DNA of 64,000 nucleotides from Phytohabitans sp036906915 (GTDB lineage Bacteria > Actinomycetota > Actinomycetes > Mycobacteriales > Micromonosporaceae): positions 25,062 to 89,061 of the forward strand of contig NZ_JBAKHX010000029.1 of assembly GCF_036906915.1 (NCBI RefSeq), in the 5' to 3' direction. Position numbers and translations under genes: made by a program. Under the pieces are notes generated by a model. It saw nothing but the letters and a program-made list of their open reading frames with translations, was not told the origin of the DNA and made no database searches. Shown here piece after piece: positions 32,893 to 41,010 of the stretch (positions are counted from its first letter, which is position 1; each line of letters starts with the position of its first letter).

Positions 32893-33891
32893 TTAGAGGA
32901 GGGCAGCGTGGAGGGCCGCGGCGTCCACGCCGGGGAGCGTCCGGGCGGCCAGCCAGGCACCCGCCGCTGCGCCGTCGCCGGCCAGCTCCAATGGGGCGTC
33001 GGGCCAGCGTTCGGACAATGACGATGCCAGCGCCGTCGCCAGCGGGGTGTCGGCGGTAAGTAGGCCGCCGGCGCGGACGACCGGGGTCGAGTCGCCCTCC
33101 GGCCGTACGCGGGAGACGCTCTCCATGAGGTGAGCCGCCGCCTCGGTCACCACCGCTGCGGCGGTCGGGTCGTCCGCGTACAAACTCGTCACGAGCGGTG
33201 ACAAGCGTGCCAGCTCGATGGCCGGGCGGCGGGTGACCCGCTGCACGAGCAGGTCGACGGTGTCCCGCGGCCGTGCGGCGATCTCGACCCCTCCCAGTAG
33301 CTCGGCGAGGATGGCCCGCGCCAGCGGGCCGAGCGGGCGCCCGGCGTCGACGGCGGCGAGCGTGCGGCGCACCGCCTCGCGGCCGAGCCAGAAGCCGGAG
33401 CCGGCGTCACCGAGCAGCCAGCCGTGCCCGTCGGCGACCCGGCCGAGCGCGAAGTCTTCGACCTCGGCGGCGATCGCGCCCGTGCCCGCGATGAGCACGG
33501 TGCCGCGCGGGCTGGCGGTGCCGGAGGCGTAGGCGACGAGCGCGTCGCCGACCAGCGTGTACGGGCAGCTCAGCCCCGACGCGTGCCAGGTCCGGTCGAA
33601 CTCGGCGTGGCTCTCCGAGTCGTCACGCAGCCGGCCGACCCCCGCGAGCCCGATCGTGCCGGCGCGCACCCGGGTCGGGTTGACCCCGGCGAGGGCCTGC
33701 TTGAGCGCGCGGCCCCACTCGGCCGCGGCCGCCGCGGCGCCGTGCGAGGTGGGGTTGCCGCCGCCGCCCAGTCCGGTGCCGAGTCGCTCGCCGGTGACCG
33801 AGGCGACCAGAGCGCGGGTGGAGGTGGCGCCGATGTCCAAGCCGATTACGAGTGGATCAAACACCCCGCCATCGTGGCGGAAATCGGGCAC
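32893..33891 (-). CDS. BadF/NagK-type N-acetylglucosamine kinase
   Basis: A 332-residue ASKHA-fold kinase. PLVIGLDIGATSTRALVAS is the phosphate-1 loop, LIAGTGAIAAEV phosphate-2 and LLGDAGSGFWLG a family hallmark of the eukaryotic-type GlcNAc kinases (BadF/BadG/BcrA/BcrD group). It would phosphorylate GlcNAc (or GlcNAc released from chitobiose) imported by the flanking NgcEFG systems. Starts at 33891 (GTG) and 33864 (GTG) are both possible. It is divergent from the RpiR regulator gene, with a regulatory region of 120 bp. Confidence 0.85.
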   Translation of the reverse strand: MPDFRHDGGVFDPLVIGLDIGATSTRALVASVTGERLGTGLGGGGNPTSHGAAAAAAEWGRALKQALAGVNPTRVRAGTIGLAGVGRLRDDSESHAEFDRTWHASGLSCPYTLVGDALVAYASGTASPRGTVLIAGTGAIAAEVEDFALGRVADGHGWLLGDAGSGFWLGREAVRRTLAAVDAGRPLGPLARAILAELLGGVEIAARPRDTVDLLVQRVTRRPAIELARLSPLVTSLYADDPTAAAVVTEAAAHLMESVSRVRPEGDSTPVVRAGGLLTADTPLATALASSLSERWPDAPLELAGDGAAAGAWLAARTLPGVDAAALHAALL

Positions 33892-34011
33892 TGAAAGCGC
33901 TTACCCACGGTAACAGTTTGAAAACTTCACCCAAGTCCTTGACAAGGTGGCCCTCTTAGTAAGAACTTTTACCACTATCAGTAAACACTCTTTTCTGAAA
34001 GGTGGTCGGTC
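33892..34011. promoter_or_regulatory. AT-rich divergent control region of the kinase and RpiR operons
   Basis: This 120-bp region is much richer in A and T than its surroundings. It contains AAGCGCTT (33895-33902), a palindrome resembling LacI-family operator centres, a TTGACA at 33939, and GTAA-N6-TTAC (33959-33972), a perfect short palindrome. The related half GTAAGAATCCTT occurs upstream of cassette 1 at 29469-29480. The palindrome is the best candidate for RpiR binding and autoregulation. Confidence 0.55.
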
Positions 34012-34884
34012 GTGCGTGATGGTGTGCTGACGACCGTCCGCGCCAAGCTGCCGGAGTTCACCGGCGCGCTCCAGCGCGTCGCCGAGCAGGTCCTCACCGA
34101 CCCGGACGCCGCGGCGCGGGCCACGATCGTCGAGCTTGCCGAGCGCAGCGGCACCTCGCCGGCCACCATCACCCGCTTCTGCAGGGCGCTGGGCTTCGAG
34201 GGGTACGCGGAGCTGCGGCTCGGCATCGCCGCGGAGACCGGGCGGGCCCGCGCGGCCGGGTGGACCGTCGACATCGGGCGGGAGATCCAGCCCGGTGACC
34301 CGCTCGACCGGGTGCTCGGCCAGATCATGGCCGCGGACACGCGCTCGATGCACGACACCGCGGCGCTCCTCGATCTCGGCGAGGTCGAGCGGGCCGCCGA
34401 CGCGATCGCCGGCGCGACCCGGGTCATCATCTTCGGCGCCAGCGGCAGCGCGCTGGTCGGCGAGGAGATGCAGTTCAGCCTCCATCGCATCGGTGTACCG
34501 GCGTGGGCGTGGACCGATGTACACAATGGACTCGCCGGAGCGGCGCTGCTCCGCGCCGGCGATGTGGCGCTCGGGATCTCCCACAGTGGGCAGACGCGGG
34601 AAATCATCGAGATGCTGGCCGAGTCCGGCAGCCACGGCGCCACCACCGTCGCCCTCACCAGCTTTCCGAACTCCCCCCTCGCGGAGCTGGCCGACGTCGT
34701 GCTGCTCACCGCGACACAGGCGACCACGTTCCGGCCGGACGCGCTCTCCGCGCGCCACCCGCAGCTCGTGGTGCTCGACCTGCTCTACATCGCGGTGGCG
34801 CAGCGCACCCACGACCGGGCACACGCGGCATTCCAGCGAACCGCGCAGGCGGTCGACGGACACAAATCACGCTCAACGAGTTAG
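34012..34884 (+). CDS. RpiR/MurR-family aminosugar-responsive regulator
   Basis: A 290-residue regulator. The N-terminal helix-turn-helix (ATIVELAERSGTSPATITRF, about 42-61) is followed by a SIS domain (VIIFGASGSALVGEEM, then GISHSGQTREIIEML) that binds a phosphosugar such as GlcNAc-6-P or MurNAc-6-P. It begins the second operon, 14 bp before the second ngcE, so it very likely controls both Ngc cassettes and the kinase. GTG start at 34012 preceded by GAAAGGTGG. Confidence 0.92.
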   Translation: MRDGVLTTVRAKLPEFTGALQRVAEQVLTDPDAAARATIVELAERSGTSPATITRFCRALGFEGYAELRLGIAAETGRARAAGWTVDIGREIQPGDPLDRVLGQIMAADTRSMHDTAALLDLGEVERAADAIAGATRVIIFGASGSALVGEEMQFSLHRIGVPAWAWTDVHNGLAGAALLRAGDVALGISHSGQTREIIEMLAESGSHGATTVALTSFPNSPLAELADVVLLTATQATTFRPDALSARHPQLVVLDLLYIAVAQRTHDRAHAAFQRTAQAVDGHKSRSTS

Positions 34885-34898
34885 AAGGAGACCCCCAA

Positions 34899-36311
34899 AT
34901 GTCAGAGGATCGACGCACATTCCTGCAGCGGGCGGCTGCCGCGGGCCTGCTTGCCACCCCCGCCGCCGGGCTGCTCAGCGCGTGTGTCGGCGGCGGAGAT
35001 GACGACACGCAGGACCAGGCCGAGGGCGAGAAGAGCGAGAAGAACCCGCTCGGCGTCGACGCCAAGGCCGAGCTCGAGGTCGTGATCTTCAATGGCGGCC
35101 TCGGCACCAAGTACGCCACCGACGTGCACGTCCCGTCGTACAAGAAGTCCTTCCCCGAGGCGAACGTCAAGTTCTCCCAGGCGGAGGAGATCGCCACCGT
35201 GCTCCAGCCGCGGTTCACCAGCGAGCAGCCGCCGGACATGGTCAACAACGCCGGCTCCAAGCTGATGGACCAGGGCGCGCTCGTACAGGCCGGGCAGGTG
35301 CAGGACCTGACCGAGCTGTTCGACGCGCCGTCGCTCGACATCGCCGGCAAGACCGTCAAGGACACGCTCGTGCCGGGCACGGTGGAGCAGGGCACGTTCA
35401 ACGGCAAGCCGTACGTGCTGAACTACGCGTTCACCGTCTACGGCCTCTGGTACTCGGACAAGCTCTTCAAGGACAACGGCTGGAGCGCGCCGAAGACCTG
35501 GACCGAGTTCACCGCCCTGCTCGACAGCATGAAGGCCAAGGGCATCACGGCGCCGTACGCGTACGCCGGCGCGAACGCCTCCTACTACCAGTACCTGGTC
35601 ATCCTCACCACCGCCGCGAAGATCGGCGGCGCGGATGTCCTGGCGAACATCGACAACCTCGAGGACGGCGCCTGGCAGGTCGACGCGGTCAAGCAGGCCG
35701 CGCAGCTGTGGGGCGAGATCGGCAACAAGTACATGCTCAAGTCGCACCTCGGCCTGCGCCACACCGAGGTTCAGCTCCAGCAGAACCAGGGCCGAGTCGG
35801 CCTCTACCCGAGCGGCTCGTGGCTGGAGAACGAGCAGGCCAAGGACACCCCGTCCGGCTTCAACTACGCGGTCATGCCGGTGCCGAGCGCGACCTCGGGC
35901 GACAAGCTCCCGCAGTCCGCGATCTACGCGGCGGCCGGCGAGATGTACTTCGTCGCCTCGAAGGGCAAGAACCCGCGCGGCGGCATGGAGTACCTGCGGC
36001 ACATGCTGTCGAAGGAGGGCGCCAAGGGCTTCACCGAGCTGACCAAGGTGCTCACCGTCGTCCAGGGCGCCACCGAGGGCCTGACGATCTCGCCCGGCCT
36101 GACCAGCAGCGAGGCCATGCTCAAGGCGGCCGGCAGTGACTACTTCGCGTACCGCTGGGACACCTGGTACAAGAAGATGGACGACGAGTGCCGGGCGGCC
36201 ACCAACGAGCTGATGTTTGCCGGTGGCGACGCCACCAAGTTCGTGACCCGCATGCAGAAGGTCGCGGACGCCGTGAAGAAGGACCCGTCCATCGAGAAGT
36301 TCAAGCGCTGA
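34899..36311 (+). CDS. ngcE: NgcE-like aminosugar-binding lipoprotein (cassette 2)
   Basis: A 470-residue paralogue of the protein at 29522, with the same signal layout (DRRTFLQRAAAAG, lipobox Cys29 in LLSACVGGG), the same EKSEKNPLGVDAK-type linker and LEVVIFNGGLGTKYAT at the start of the mature domain. The ligand-binding middle differs clearly, so the two probably prefer different aminosugars or oligomer lengths. GAAGGAG precedes the ATG at 34899. It is followed directly by its permeases. Confidence 0.92.
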   Translation: MSEDRRTFLQRAAAAGLLATPAAGLLSACVGGGDDDTQDQAEGEKSEKNPLGVDAKAELEVVIFNGGLGTKYATDVHVPSYKKSFPEANVKFSQAEEIATVLQPRFTSEQPPDMVNNAGSKLMDQGALVQAGQVQDLTELFDAPSLDIAGKTVKDTLVPGTVEQGTFNGKPYVLNYAFTVYGLWYSDKLFKDNGWSAPKTWTEFTALLDSMKAKGITAPYAYAGANASYYQYLVILTTAAKIGGADVLANIDNLEDGAWQVDAVKQAAQLWGEIGNKYMLKSHLGLRHTEVQLQQNQGRVGLYPSGSWLENEQAKDTPSGFNYAVMPVPSATSGDKLPQSAIYAAAGEMYFVASKGKNPRGGMEYLRHMLSKEGAKGFTELTKVLTVVQGATEGLTISPGLTSSEAMLKAAGSDYFAYRWDTWYKKMDDECRAATNELMFAGGDATKFVTRMQKVADAVKKDPSIEKFKR

Positions 36312-36321
36312 GGTTCGAGCC

Positions 36322-37233
36322 ATGCGGCACGGCAAGTACCCATTCATCGTCGGCTTCTTGGCCGCACCGGTCGCGCTCTACGTGACCTTCGTGATCGCGC
36401 CGTACCTTCAGGCGTTCTACCTCGCGATGACCAACTGGCGCGGTGTCTCGGCGAACCCCAGGTTCATCGGGTTCGACAACTTTCAGCGGTTGTTCCAGGA
36501 CGATGTCTTCTGGAAAGCCGTCCGGCACCACGGCCTGTTGCTGCTTGCCCTGCCGCTGGTCACCATCGCGATCGCGCTGTTCTTCGCGTTCCTGCTGAAC
36601 GTGGGGGGCGGCTCGCGCGGTGGCGTGATGAGGGGGGTCTGGGGGTCGAAGTTCTACCGCTTCGTGTTCTTCTTCCCCCAGGTCCTCGCCATCGTCATCA
36701 TCGGCGTCATCTTCCAGCGGGTGTACGCCCCGGACGACAGCGGCCTGCTCAACGGCTTCCTCGACTTCTTCGGCATCGACCCGGTGCTGTTCATGGCCAA
36801 CGGGAAGATCGCGCTGTGGGCCATCGTCGCGGTGCTGGTCTGGCAGTCTGTCGGCTTCTACGTGGTGCTCTTCTCGGCGGGCATGGCCTCGATCCCGAAG
36901 GACATCTACGAGGCGGCCACGCTCGACGGCGCCGACCGGGGCGCGATGTTCTTCCGGGTCACGATGCCCCTGCTGTGGGACACGCTCCAGGTGGCGTGGG
37001 TGTACCTGGGCATCGCGGCGTTCGACGCGTTCGCGATCGTGCAGGTGCTCTCGGTCGACCAGGGCGGGCCGGACGGCGCCACCACGGTGCTCGGCATGGA
37101 GATCTACCGCAACGCGTTCTCCTACTCCCAGTTCGGTTACGCCTCCGCGATGGGCGTCGCCCTGTTCTTCCTGACCATCACGTTCGCCGCGCTCACCCTG
37201 CGGGTGAGCAGGCGCGAGACGATCGAGCTCTAA
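36322..37233 (+). CDS. ngcF: NgcF-like ABC permease (cassette 2)
   Basis: A 303-residue MalF-type permease with six helices and the EAA loop EAATLDGADRGAMFFRVTMP. It parallels the copy at 30957: both begin RHGK(F/Y)P(L/F)I and are followed by the MalG-type partner. Start 10 bp after ngcE. Confidence 0.92.
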   Translation: MRHGKYPFIVGFLAAPVALYVTFVIAPYLQAFYLAMTNWRGVSANPRFIGFDNFQRLFQDDVFWKAVRHHGLLLLALPLVTIAIALFFAFLLNVGGGSRGGVMRGVWGSKFYRFVFFFPQVLAIVIIGVIFQRVYAPDDSGLLNGFLDFFGIDPVLFMANGKIALWAIVAVLVWQSVGFYVVLFSAGMASIPKDIYEAATLDGADRGAMFFRVTMPLLWDTLQVAWVYLGIAAFDAFAIVQVLSVDQGGPDGATTVLGMEIYRNAFSYSQFGYASAMGVALFFLTITFAALTLRVSRRETIEL

Positions 37234-37242
37234 GGGGTACCG

Positions 37243-38139
37243 GTGGCACTGTTGACCCGCGAGGCGACTCGCCGTGCGGCGCCGGCTTCGACGGAGCGTC
37301 GTGAGGTAAAGGTCTTGTCAGGCTTTGCCCACCTCAGTCTGGCGGTCTGGGCGATCCTCGTGATCGCGCCGCTGGCCTGGACGGTCATGGCCTCGTTCAA
37401 GAACAACACCGAGATCTTCCTGGGCAGCCCGTTCGCCCTGCCTTCGCATTTCAGCCTGGACAGCTACGCGCGGGCGTGGAGCGAGGCGCACGTCGGGCGC
37501 TACTTCCTCAACAGCGTCTTCGTGGTCTCGATCAGCACCGCCGGCACGATGCTGATGGGCTCGATGGCGGCGTACGTGCTGGCCCGGTACAAGTTCATCG
37601 GCAACCGGTTCATCTACTACCTTTTCGTCTCCGGGCTCGCGTTTCCGGTGTTCCTGGCCCTGGTGCCGCTCTTCCTCGTCGTCAACAACCTGGGGCTGCT
37701 CAACACCTACACCGGGCTGATCCTGGTCTACATCGCGTACTCGCTGCCGTTCACCGTGTTCTTCCTGGCCGCGTTCTTCAAGACGCTGCCGAACTCGGTG
37801 GCCGAGGCCGCGATGATCGACGGCGCCTCGCACACCCGGCTGTTCTTCCAGGTCATGATGCCCATGGCCAAGCCCGGCCTCGTCAGCCTCACGATCTTCA
37901 ACGTCCTCGGGCAGTGGAACCAGTACCTGCTGCCCGTGGCCCTGATGCAGGGCGAGAACGCCGACCAGAAGTGGGTGCTCACCCAGGGCATCGCGAGTAT
38001 TTCGGTCCAGGCCGGGTACGAAGCCGACTGGGCGGCGCTGTTCGCGGCGCTGACCCTGTCAATCCTGCCGATGATCGTCATGTACGGCTTCTTCCAGCGC
38101 CAGATCCAGCAGGGCTTGACGGCGGGCGCGGTGAAGTAG
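37243..38139 (+). CDS. ngcG: NgcG-like ABC permease (cassette 2)
   Basis: A 298-residue MalG-type permease, six helices, EAA loop EAAMIDGASHTRLFFQVMMP. Together with the preceding two genes it makes a complete importer except for the ATPase. GTG start at 37243 with AAGGGG upstream. The family A polymerase gene follows 21 bp later on the same strand; an operon link is unlikely on functional grounds. Confidence 0.92.
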   Translation: MALLTREATRRAAPASTERREVKVLSGFAHLSLAVWAILVIAPLAWTVMASFKNNTEIFLGSPFALPSHFSLDSYARAWSEAHVGRYFLNSVFVVSISTAGTMLMGSMAAYVLARYKFIGNRFIYYLFVSGLAFPVFLALVPLFLVVNNLGLLNTYTGLILVYIAYSLPFTVFFLAAFFKTLPNSVAEAAMIDGASHTRLFFQVMMPMAKPGLVSLTIFNVLGQWNQYLLPVALMQGENADQKWVLTQGIASISVQAGYEADWAALFAALTLSILPMIVMYGFFQRQIQQGLTAGAVK

Positions 38140-38160
38140 CCGGTTTTTGTCGGTCCGCGG

Positions 38161-39699
38161 GTGCAGAATGCGGCCGTGGAGGTCGACGGGCGGCGGGTCT
38201 GGGGGTCAACGGCGACCTCCTACCCGCCGCTCCTGCGCGACGGGGTCCGGGTCGCCCGCTGCCACGACATCGAGCTGACCGAGGCGCTGCTGCTCGGATA
38301 CGACGGGCGGTGGGGTGAGCCCCGGTCGCTCGCCGCCGCGCACGCGCGGCTCGCCGGCACGCCCGTGCCACCCGACCCGCCGCCGAGGGCGGCCTCACCC
38401 CCGGGCGACGGCCAGGGGACACTCTTCGACGCCGCGCCGCCGCCGGCAGACGACCCCGAGATCTTGTCCAAGGTGTACGCGGACCAGGGTTCCCGGATCG
38501 CGATGGTGGACCATCCCGGGCGGTTCAAGCTGCTGGTGGCCGCCGAGTCCGCTGGCGCGCTGATCGCCGTGGAGATGGGTGCCGTCGGGCTGCCCTGGCG
38601 CGCCGACATCCACCACAAGCTGCTCGTCGACCTGCTCGGCGAGCCCTCAGCCGTCGGCGGTCCACCCCGGCGCCTAGCCGAGCTCACCGCCCGCATCAAC
38701 GACGCGTTCGGGGTCCGCAGCCTCCATCCCGAGTCGCCCGCCGAGGTGCTGCGGGCGTTCACGCGCGCCGGCATCCAGCTGCCCAACACCCGGGCGTGGT
38801 CCCTGCGCGAGGTCGACCATCCGGCGGTGCCGCTCCTGCTGGAATACAAAGAGCTCTACCGAATCTGGACGGCCCACGGCTGGGCGTGGTGCGACACGTG
38901 GGTGCGCGACGGGCGGTTCCGGCCCGAATACGTGCCGGGCGGAGTCGTGTCGGGCCGCTGGGCCACCCGGGGCGGCGGCGCCCTCCAGATCCCCAAGGTC
39001 GTCCGGCGTGCCGTGGTCGCCGACCCGGGCTGGCGGCTCGTGGTCGCCGACGCCGGCCAGTTGGAGCCCCGAGTGCTGGCCGCGGTCTCCGGCGACGCCC
39101 GGCTCGCCGCCGCGGCTGCCTCCGGCGACCTGTACGCCGCGCTCGCCACCGACTCGTTCGGCGGCGACCGGGCACGCGCCAAGGTGGCCCTGCTCGGCGC
39201 CATGTACGGCCAGACCGGCGGCGCCGCGATCCCGGCGCTCGCCACGCTCCGGCGGCACTACCCGACCGCGTTCGAGTACGTCGAGGCGGCCGCCCGCACG
39301 GGTGAGGGCGGCGGCCTGGTCCGCTCCTGGCTGGGTCGCACGTGTCCACCGTCATCTGTCTCTCTGGAGCAGCTCGACGATGCTGATGGTGCCTTCGGCG
39401 GCGCTCGCGCCCGCGCGCGCGGGCGGTTCACGCGCAACTTCGTCATCCAGGCGACGGCCGCGGAGTGGGCGCTGACCCTGCTCGCCACGCTGCGTGGGCG
39501 GCTCGCCGGCGTCGGCGCCGAGCTGGTGTTCTTCCAGCACGACGAGGTGCTCGTGCACTGCCCCGCCGACCGCGCCGACGAGGTCTCCGAGGCGGTGCAC
39601 TGGGCCGCCGCCCGGGCCGGCGAGCTGCTCTTCGGCGACACCGCGGTCCGGTTCCCCCTCGACGTATCCGTGGTCGACTGCTACGCCGACGCCAAGTAG
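38161..39699 (+). CDS. family A DNA polymerase, truncated-type (bifunctional exonuclease/polymerase family)
   Basis: A 512-residue PolA-like enzyme seen in many actinobacteria. Motif A is VVADAGQLEPRVLA, with the catalytic Asp kept but the usual SQIE replaced; motif B is RAKVALLGAMYGQTGG in place of the O-helix consensus; motif C is FFQHDEVLVHCP with HDE. The first ~180 residues are where an exonuclease domain would be, but I see no DEDD residues, so proofreading is unlikely. It may be a repair or translesion polymerase; the name in databases is 'bifunctional 3'-5' exonuclease/DNA polymerase'. GTG start at 38161 is the longest; 38176 is an alternative. Confidence 0.85.
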   Translation: MQNAAVEVDGRRVWGSTATSYPPLLRDGVRVARCHDIELTEALLLGYDGRWGEPRSLAAAHARLAGTPVPPDPPPRAASPPGDGQGTLFDAAPPPADDPEILSKVYADQGSRIAMVDHPGRFKLLVAAESAGALIAVEMGAVGLPWRADIHHKLLVDLLGEPSAVGGPPRRLAELTARINDAFGVRSLHPESPAEVLRAFTRAGIQLPNTRAWSLREVDHPAVPLLLEYKELYRIWTAHGWAWCDTWVRDGRFRPEYVPGGVVSGRWATRGGGALQIPKVVRRAVVADPGWRLVVADAGQLEPRVLAAVSGDARLAAAAASGDLYAALATDSFGGDRARAKVALLGAMYGQTGGAAIPALATLRRHYPTAFEYVEAAARTGEGGGLVRSWLGRTCPPSSVSLEQLDDADGAFGGARARARGRFTRNFVIQATAAEWALTLLATLRGRLAGVGAELVFFQHDEVLVHCPADRADEVSEAVHWAAARAGELLFGDTAVRFPLDVSVVDCYADAK

Positions 39700-39705
39700 C
39701 CACCC

Positions 39706-39732
39706 CCTTGATCGGTGGACTTCTCCTTGATC
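39706..39732 (+). repeat. gene-end palindromic element, copy 5 (tail only)
   Basis: Two CCTTGATC (39706-39713 and 39725-39732) 19 bp apart with GGTGGACTTCT between, but no hairpin. It begins 6 bp after the polymerase stop codon. Confidence 0.8.
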
Positions 39733-39847
39733 GGCGTCCGGCCCGGCCCCTCGGGGCCTCTGCGCGAGGACGACCCTCCCTGCGGCTGGACTCATCGCCC
39801 GTGGGCTGGCGTGTTCGCACCGGGCAGTAGCGGACGGCGGCACTCGG

Positions 39848-39853
39848 TAACAT
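39848..39853 (+). promoter_or_regulatory. putative -10 box for leaderless hicB
   Basis: TAACAT ends 7 bases before the hicB ATG at 39860, with no Shine-Dalgarno sequence. Direct transcription from the start codon would give hicBA its own promoter. Confidence 0.5.
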
Positions 39854-39859
39854 GAGCGG

Positions 39860-40072
39860 ATGGTTCGGACGTTCACGGCGGCGGTGCACCAGGAAGAGGA
39901 CTGGTACGTCGCCCGGTGCCTTGAGCTTGACGTCGCGAGCCAGGGCGAGACGCTCGACGCCGCCTTGGCCAACCTGCGCGAAGCCGTCGAGGTCTACCTG
40001 GAGGAAGCGGCGCAGCCGGCGATTGAGGCAACGCCGCTCGTGACCTCGTTCCAGGTCGGAAAGGCGGCGTGA
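39860..40072 (+). CDS. hicB: HicB-like antitoxin
   Basis: A 70-residue HicB-type antitoxin: TFTAAVHQEEDWYVARCLELDVASQG is the partial RNase H-like fold, then LREAVEVYLEE. It binds and neutralises HicA, and lacks the extra DNA-binding domain of larger HicB proteins, so autoregulation may rely on the complex. The antitoxin gene is first, the order seen when the toxin is translated from a coupled start; the HicA GTG overlaps its stop (GTGA). Confidence 0.9.
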   Translation: MVRTFTAAVHQEEDWYVARCLELDVASQGETLDAALANLREAVEVYLEEAAQPAIEATPLVTSFQVGKAA

Positions 40073-40293
40073 GCCCGGCGCTGTCCGACCTTCCGTTCCG
40101 GAAGGTCGAGCAGGCGCTGCTGAAGGCGGGCTTTGTGTGCGTGCGGCAAAAGGGCAGCCACGTCGTCTATCGCGGCCCCGCAGGCAACGTCGTCGTAGTG
40201 CCGCAGCACGGCACGATCAAGCGGGGAACGCTAGCGTCGATCCTGCGGCAGGCTGGCCTGACGGCCACCGAGTTCCAGGACCTGATCGCTTAG
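40069..40293 (+). CDS. hicA: HicA-like mRNA interferase toxin
   Basis: A 74-residue toxin with the dsRBD-like HicA fold: LPFRKVEQALLKAGFV, the catalytic His31 in QKGSHVVY, and VVPQHGTIKRGTLASILRQAGL. It cleaves mRNA on ribosomes when free of HicB. It is translationally coupled to hicB. A palindromic repeat lies 24 bp after the stop, and the tail-only copy precedes hicB, so the cassette is bracketed by repeats. Confidence 0.92.
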   Translation: MSPALSDLPFRKVEQALLKAGFVCVRQKGSHVVYRGPAGNVVVVPQHGTIKRGTLASILRQAGLTATEFQDLIA

Positions 40294-40317
40294 CTCAGTA
40301 GCCGCGCGCGGCGCGTC

Positions 40318-40393
40318 GATCAAGGCCATTCGCGTCGATCAAGGGCAAATGCACGTGGAAATGAGATCAAAGCACGTGCGTTCGCCCTTGATC
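40318..40393 (-). repeat. gene-end palindromic element, copy 6 (complete, reversed)
   Basis: Reading the minus strand, arms are at 40372-40393 and 40337-40358, tail at 40318-40325, spacing 19 bp. It lies 35 bp past the stop of the ASCH gene (40429), hairpin toward that gene, and between it and hicA. Confidence 0.93.
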
Positions 40394-40428
40394 GGCGGAA
40401 GGGGGCGGGTGCCGTCGCGGGCGGGGTG

Positions 40429-41010
40429 TTAGCGGCGGAAGTCCATGTAGGCGGTGCCTCTGGGGGACAGGCGGTAGCCGATCTCCAACGCCTCGGTCAG
40501 GCCCAACGCCTTGAGTTTGCGGACGTCGATTTTGAAGCTTGCCGTGTCGCGGCTCAGCATGGCGGCCAGGTCCGCCGCCCTTACGCCCGGGTGGTCAGCT
40601 ATGGCCGCGAGAGCCGCCGCTGTCCATGGGCCGCGAGGGCTGGCGTGGTCGAGGCGGGCGAGGCGCTGGTCGATGGCGGCCACCCCGGCGGCGTCGAGAT
40701 GGTTGTCGGCCGCGAGTGCGTCGCGCGGGTCGGAGCTGTCGATCCGGTGGAAGCGCAGCAGGTAGAGCTGCCCGTCGGGCGGGCCGGTGAGATCGGCGAG
40801 GAGGGCTGCCGCGTCGGGGTATCCGGCCGCGCGGGCGTCGTCGTCGGTCAGGTCGCCGGGCGCGATGTGCTCCACAGTGGACATGGCGACGATGTCGCTG
40901 CCGGTGCGGTAGCGGCGGCCGGCGACCACCTGCGGCCGGCGCCACCGGCGCACCGCCGCCGTGATCGAGCCGTCGGCGATGCCTTCCCGTAACCGCCGCT
41001 CAAACAGCAC
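40429..41010 (-). CDS. ASCH-domain protein with C-terminal helix-turn-helix-like region
   Basis: A 193-residue protein. Residues ~1-95 fit the ASCH fold, an RNA/nucleotide-binding beta-barrel (LFERRLREGIADGSITAAVR, then VAGRRYRTGSDIVAMSTVEH, then DDDARAAGYPD). The second half (ADHPGVRAADLAAMLSRDTA, then FKIDVRKLKALGLTEAL) looks like a winged helix. A combined RNA-sensing and DNA-binding role is possible; the function is unknown. The start (GTG at 41010) overlaps the 3' end of the amidohydrolase by 11 bp. Confidence 0.75.
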   Translation of the reverse strand: MLFERRLREGIADGSITAAVRRWRRPQVVAGRRYRTGSDIVAMSTVEHIAPGDLTDDDARAAGYPDAAALLADLTGPPDGQLYLLRFHRIDSSDPRDALAADNHLDAAGVAAIDQRLARLDHASPRGPWTAAALAAIADHPGVRAADLAAMLSRDTASFKIDVRKLKALGLTEALEIGYRLSPRGTAYMDFRR

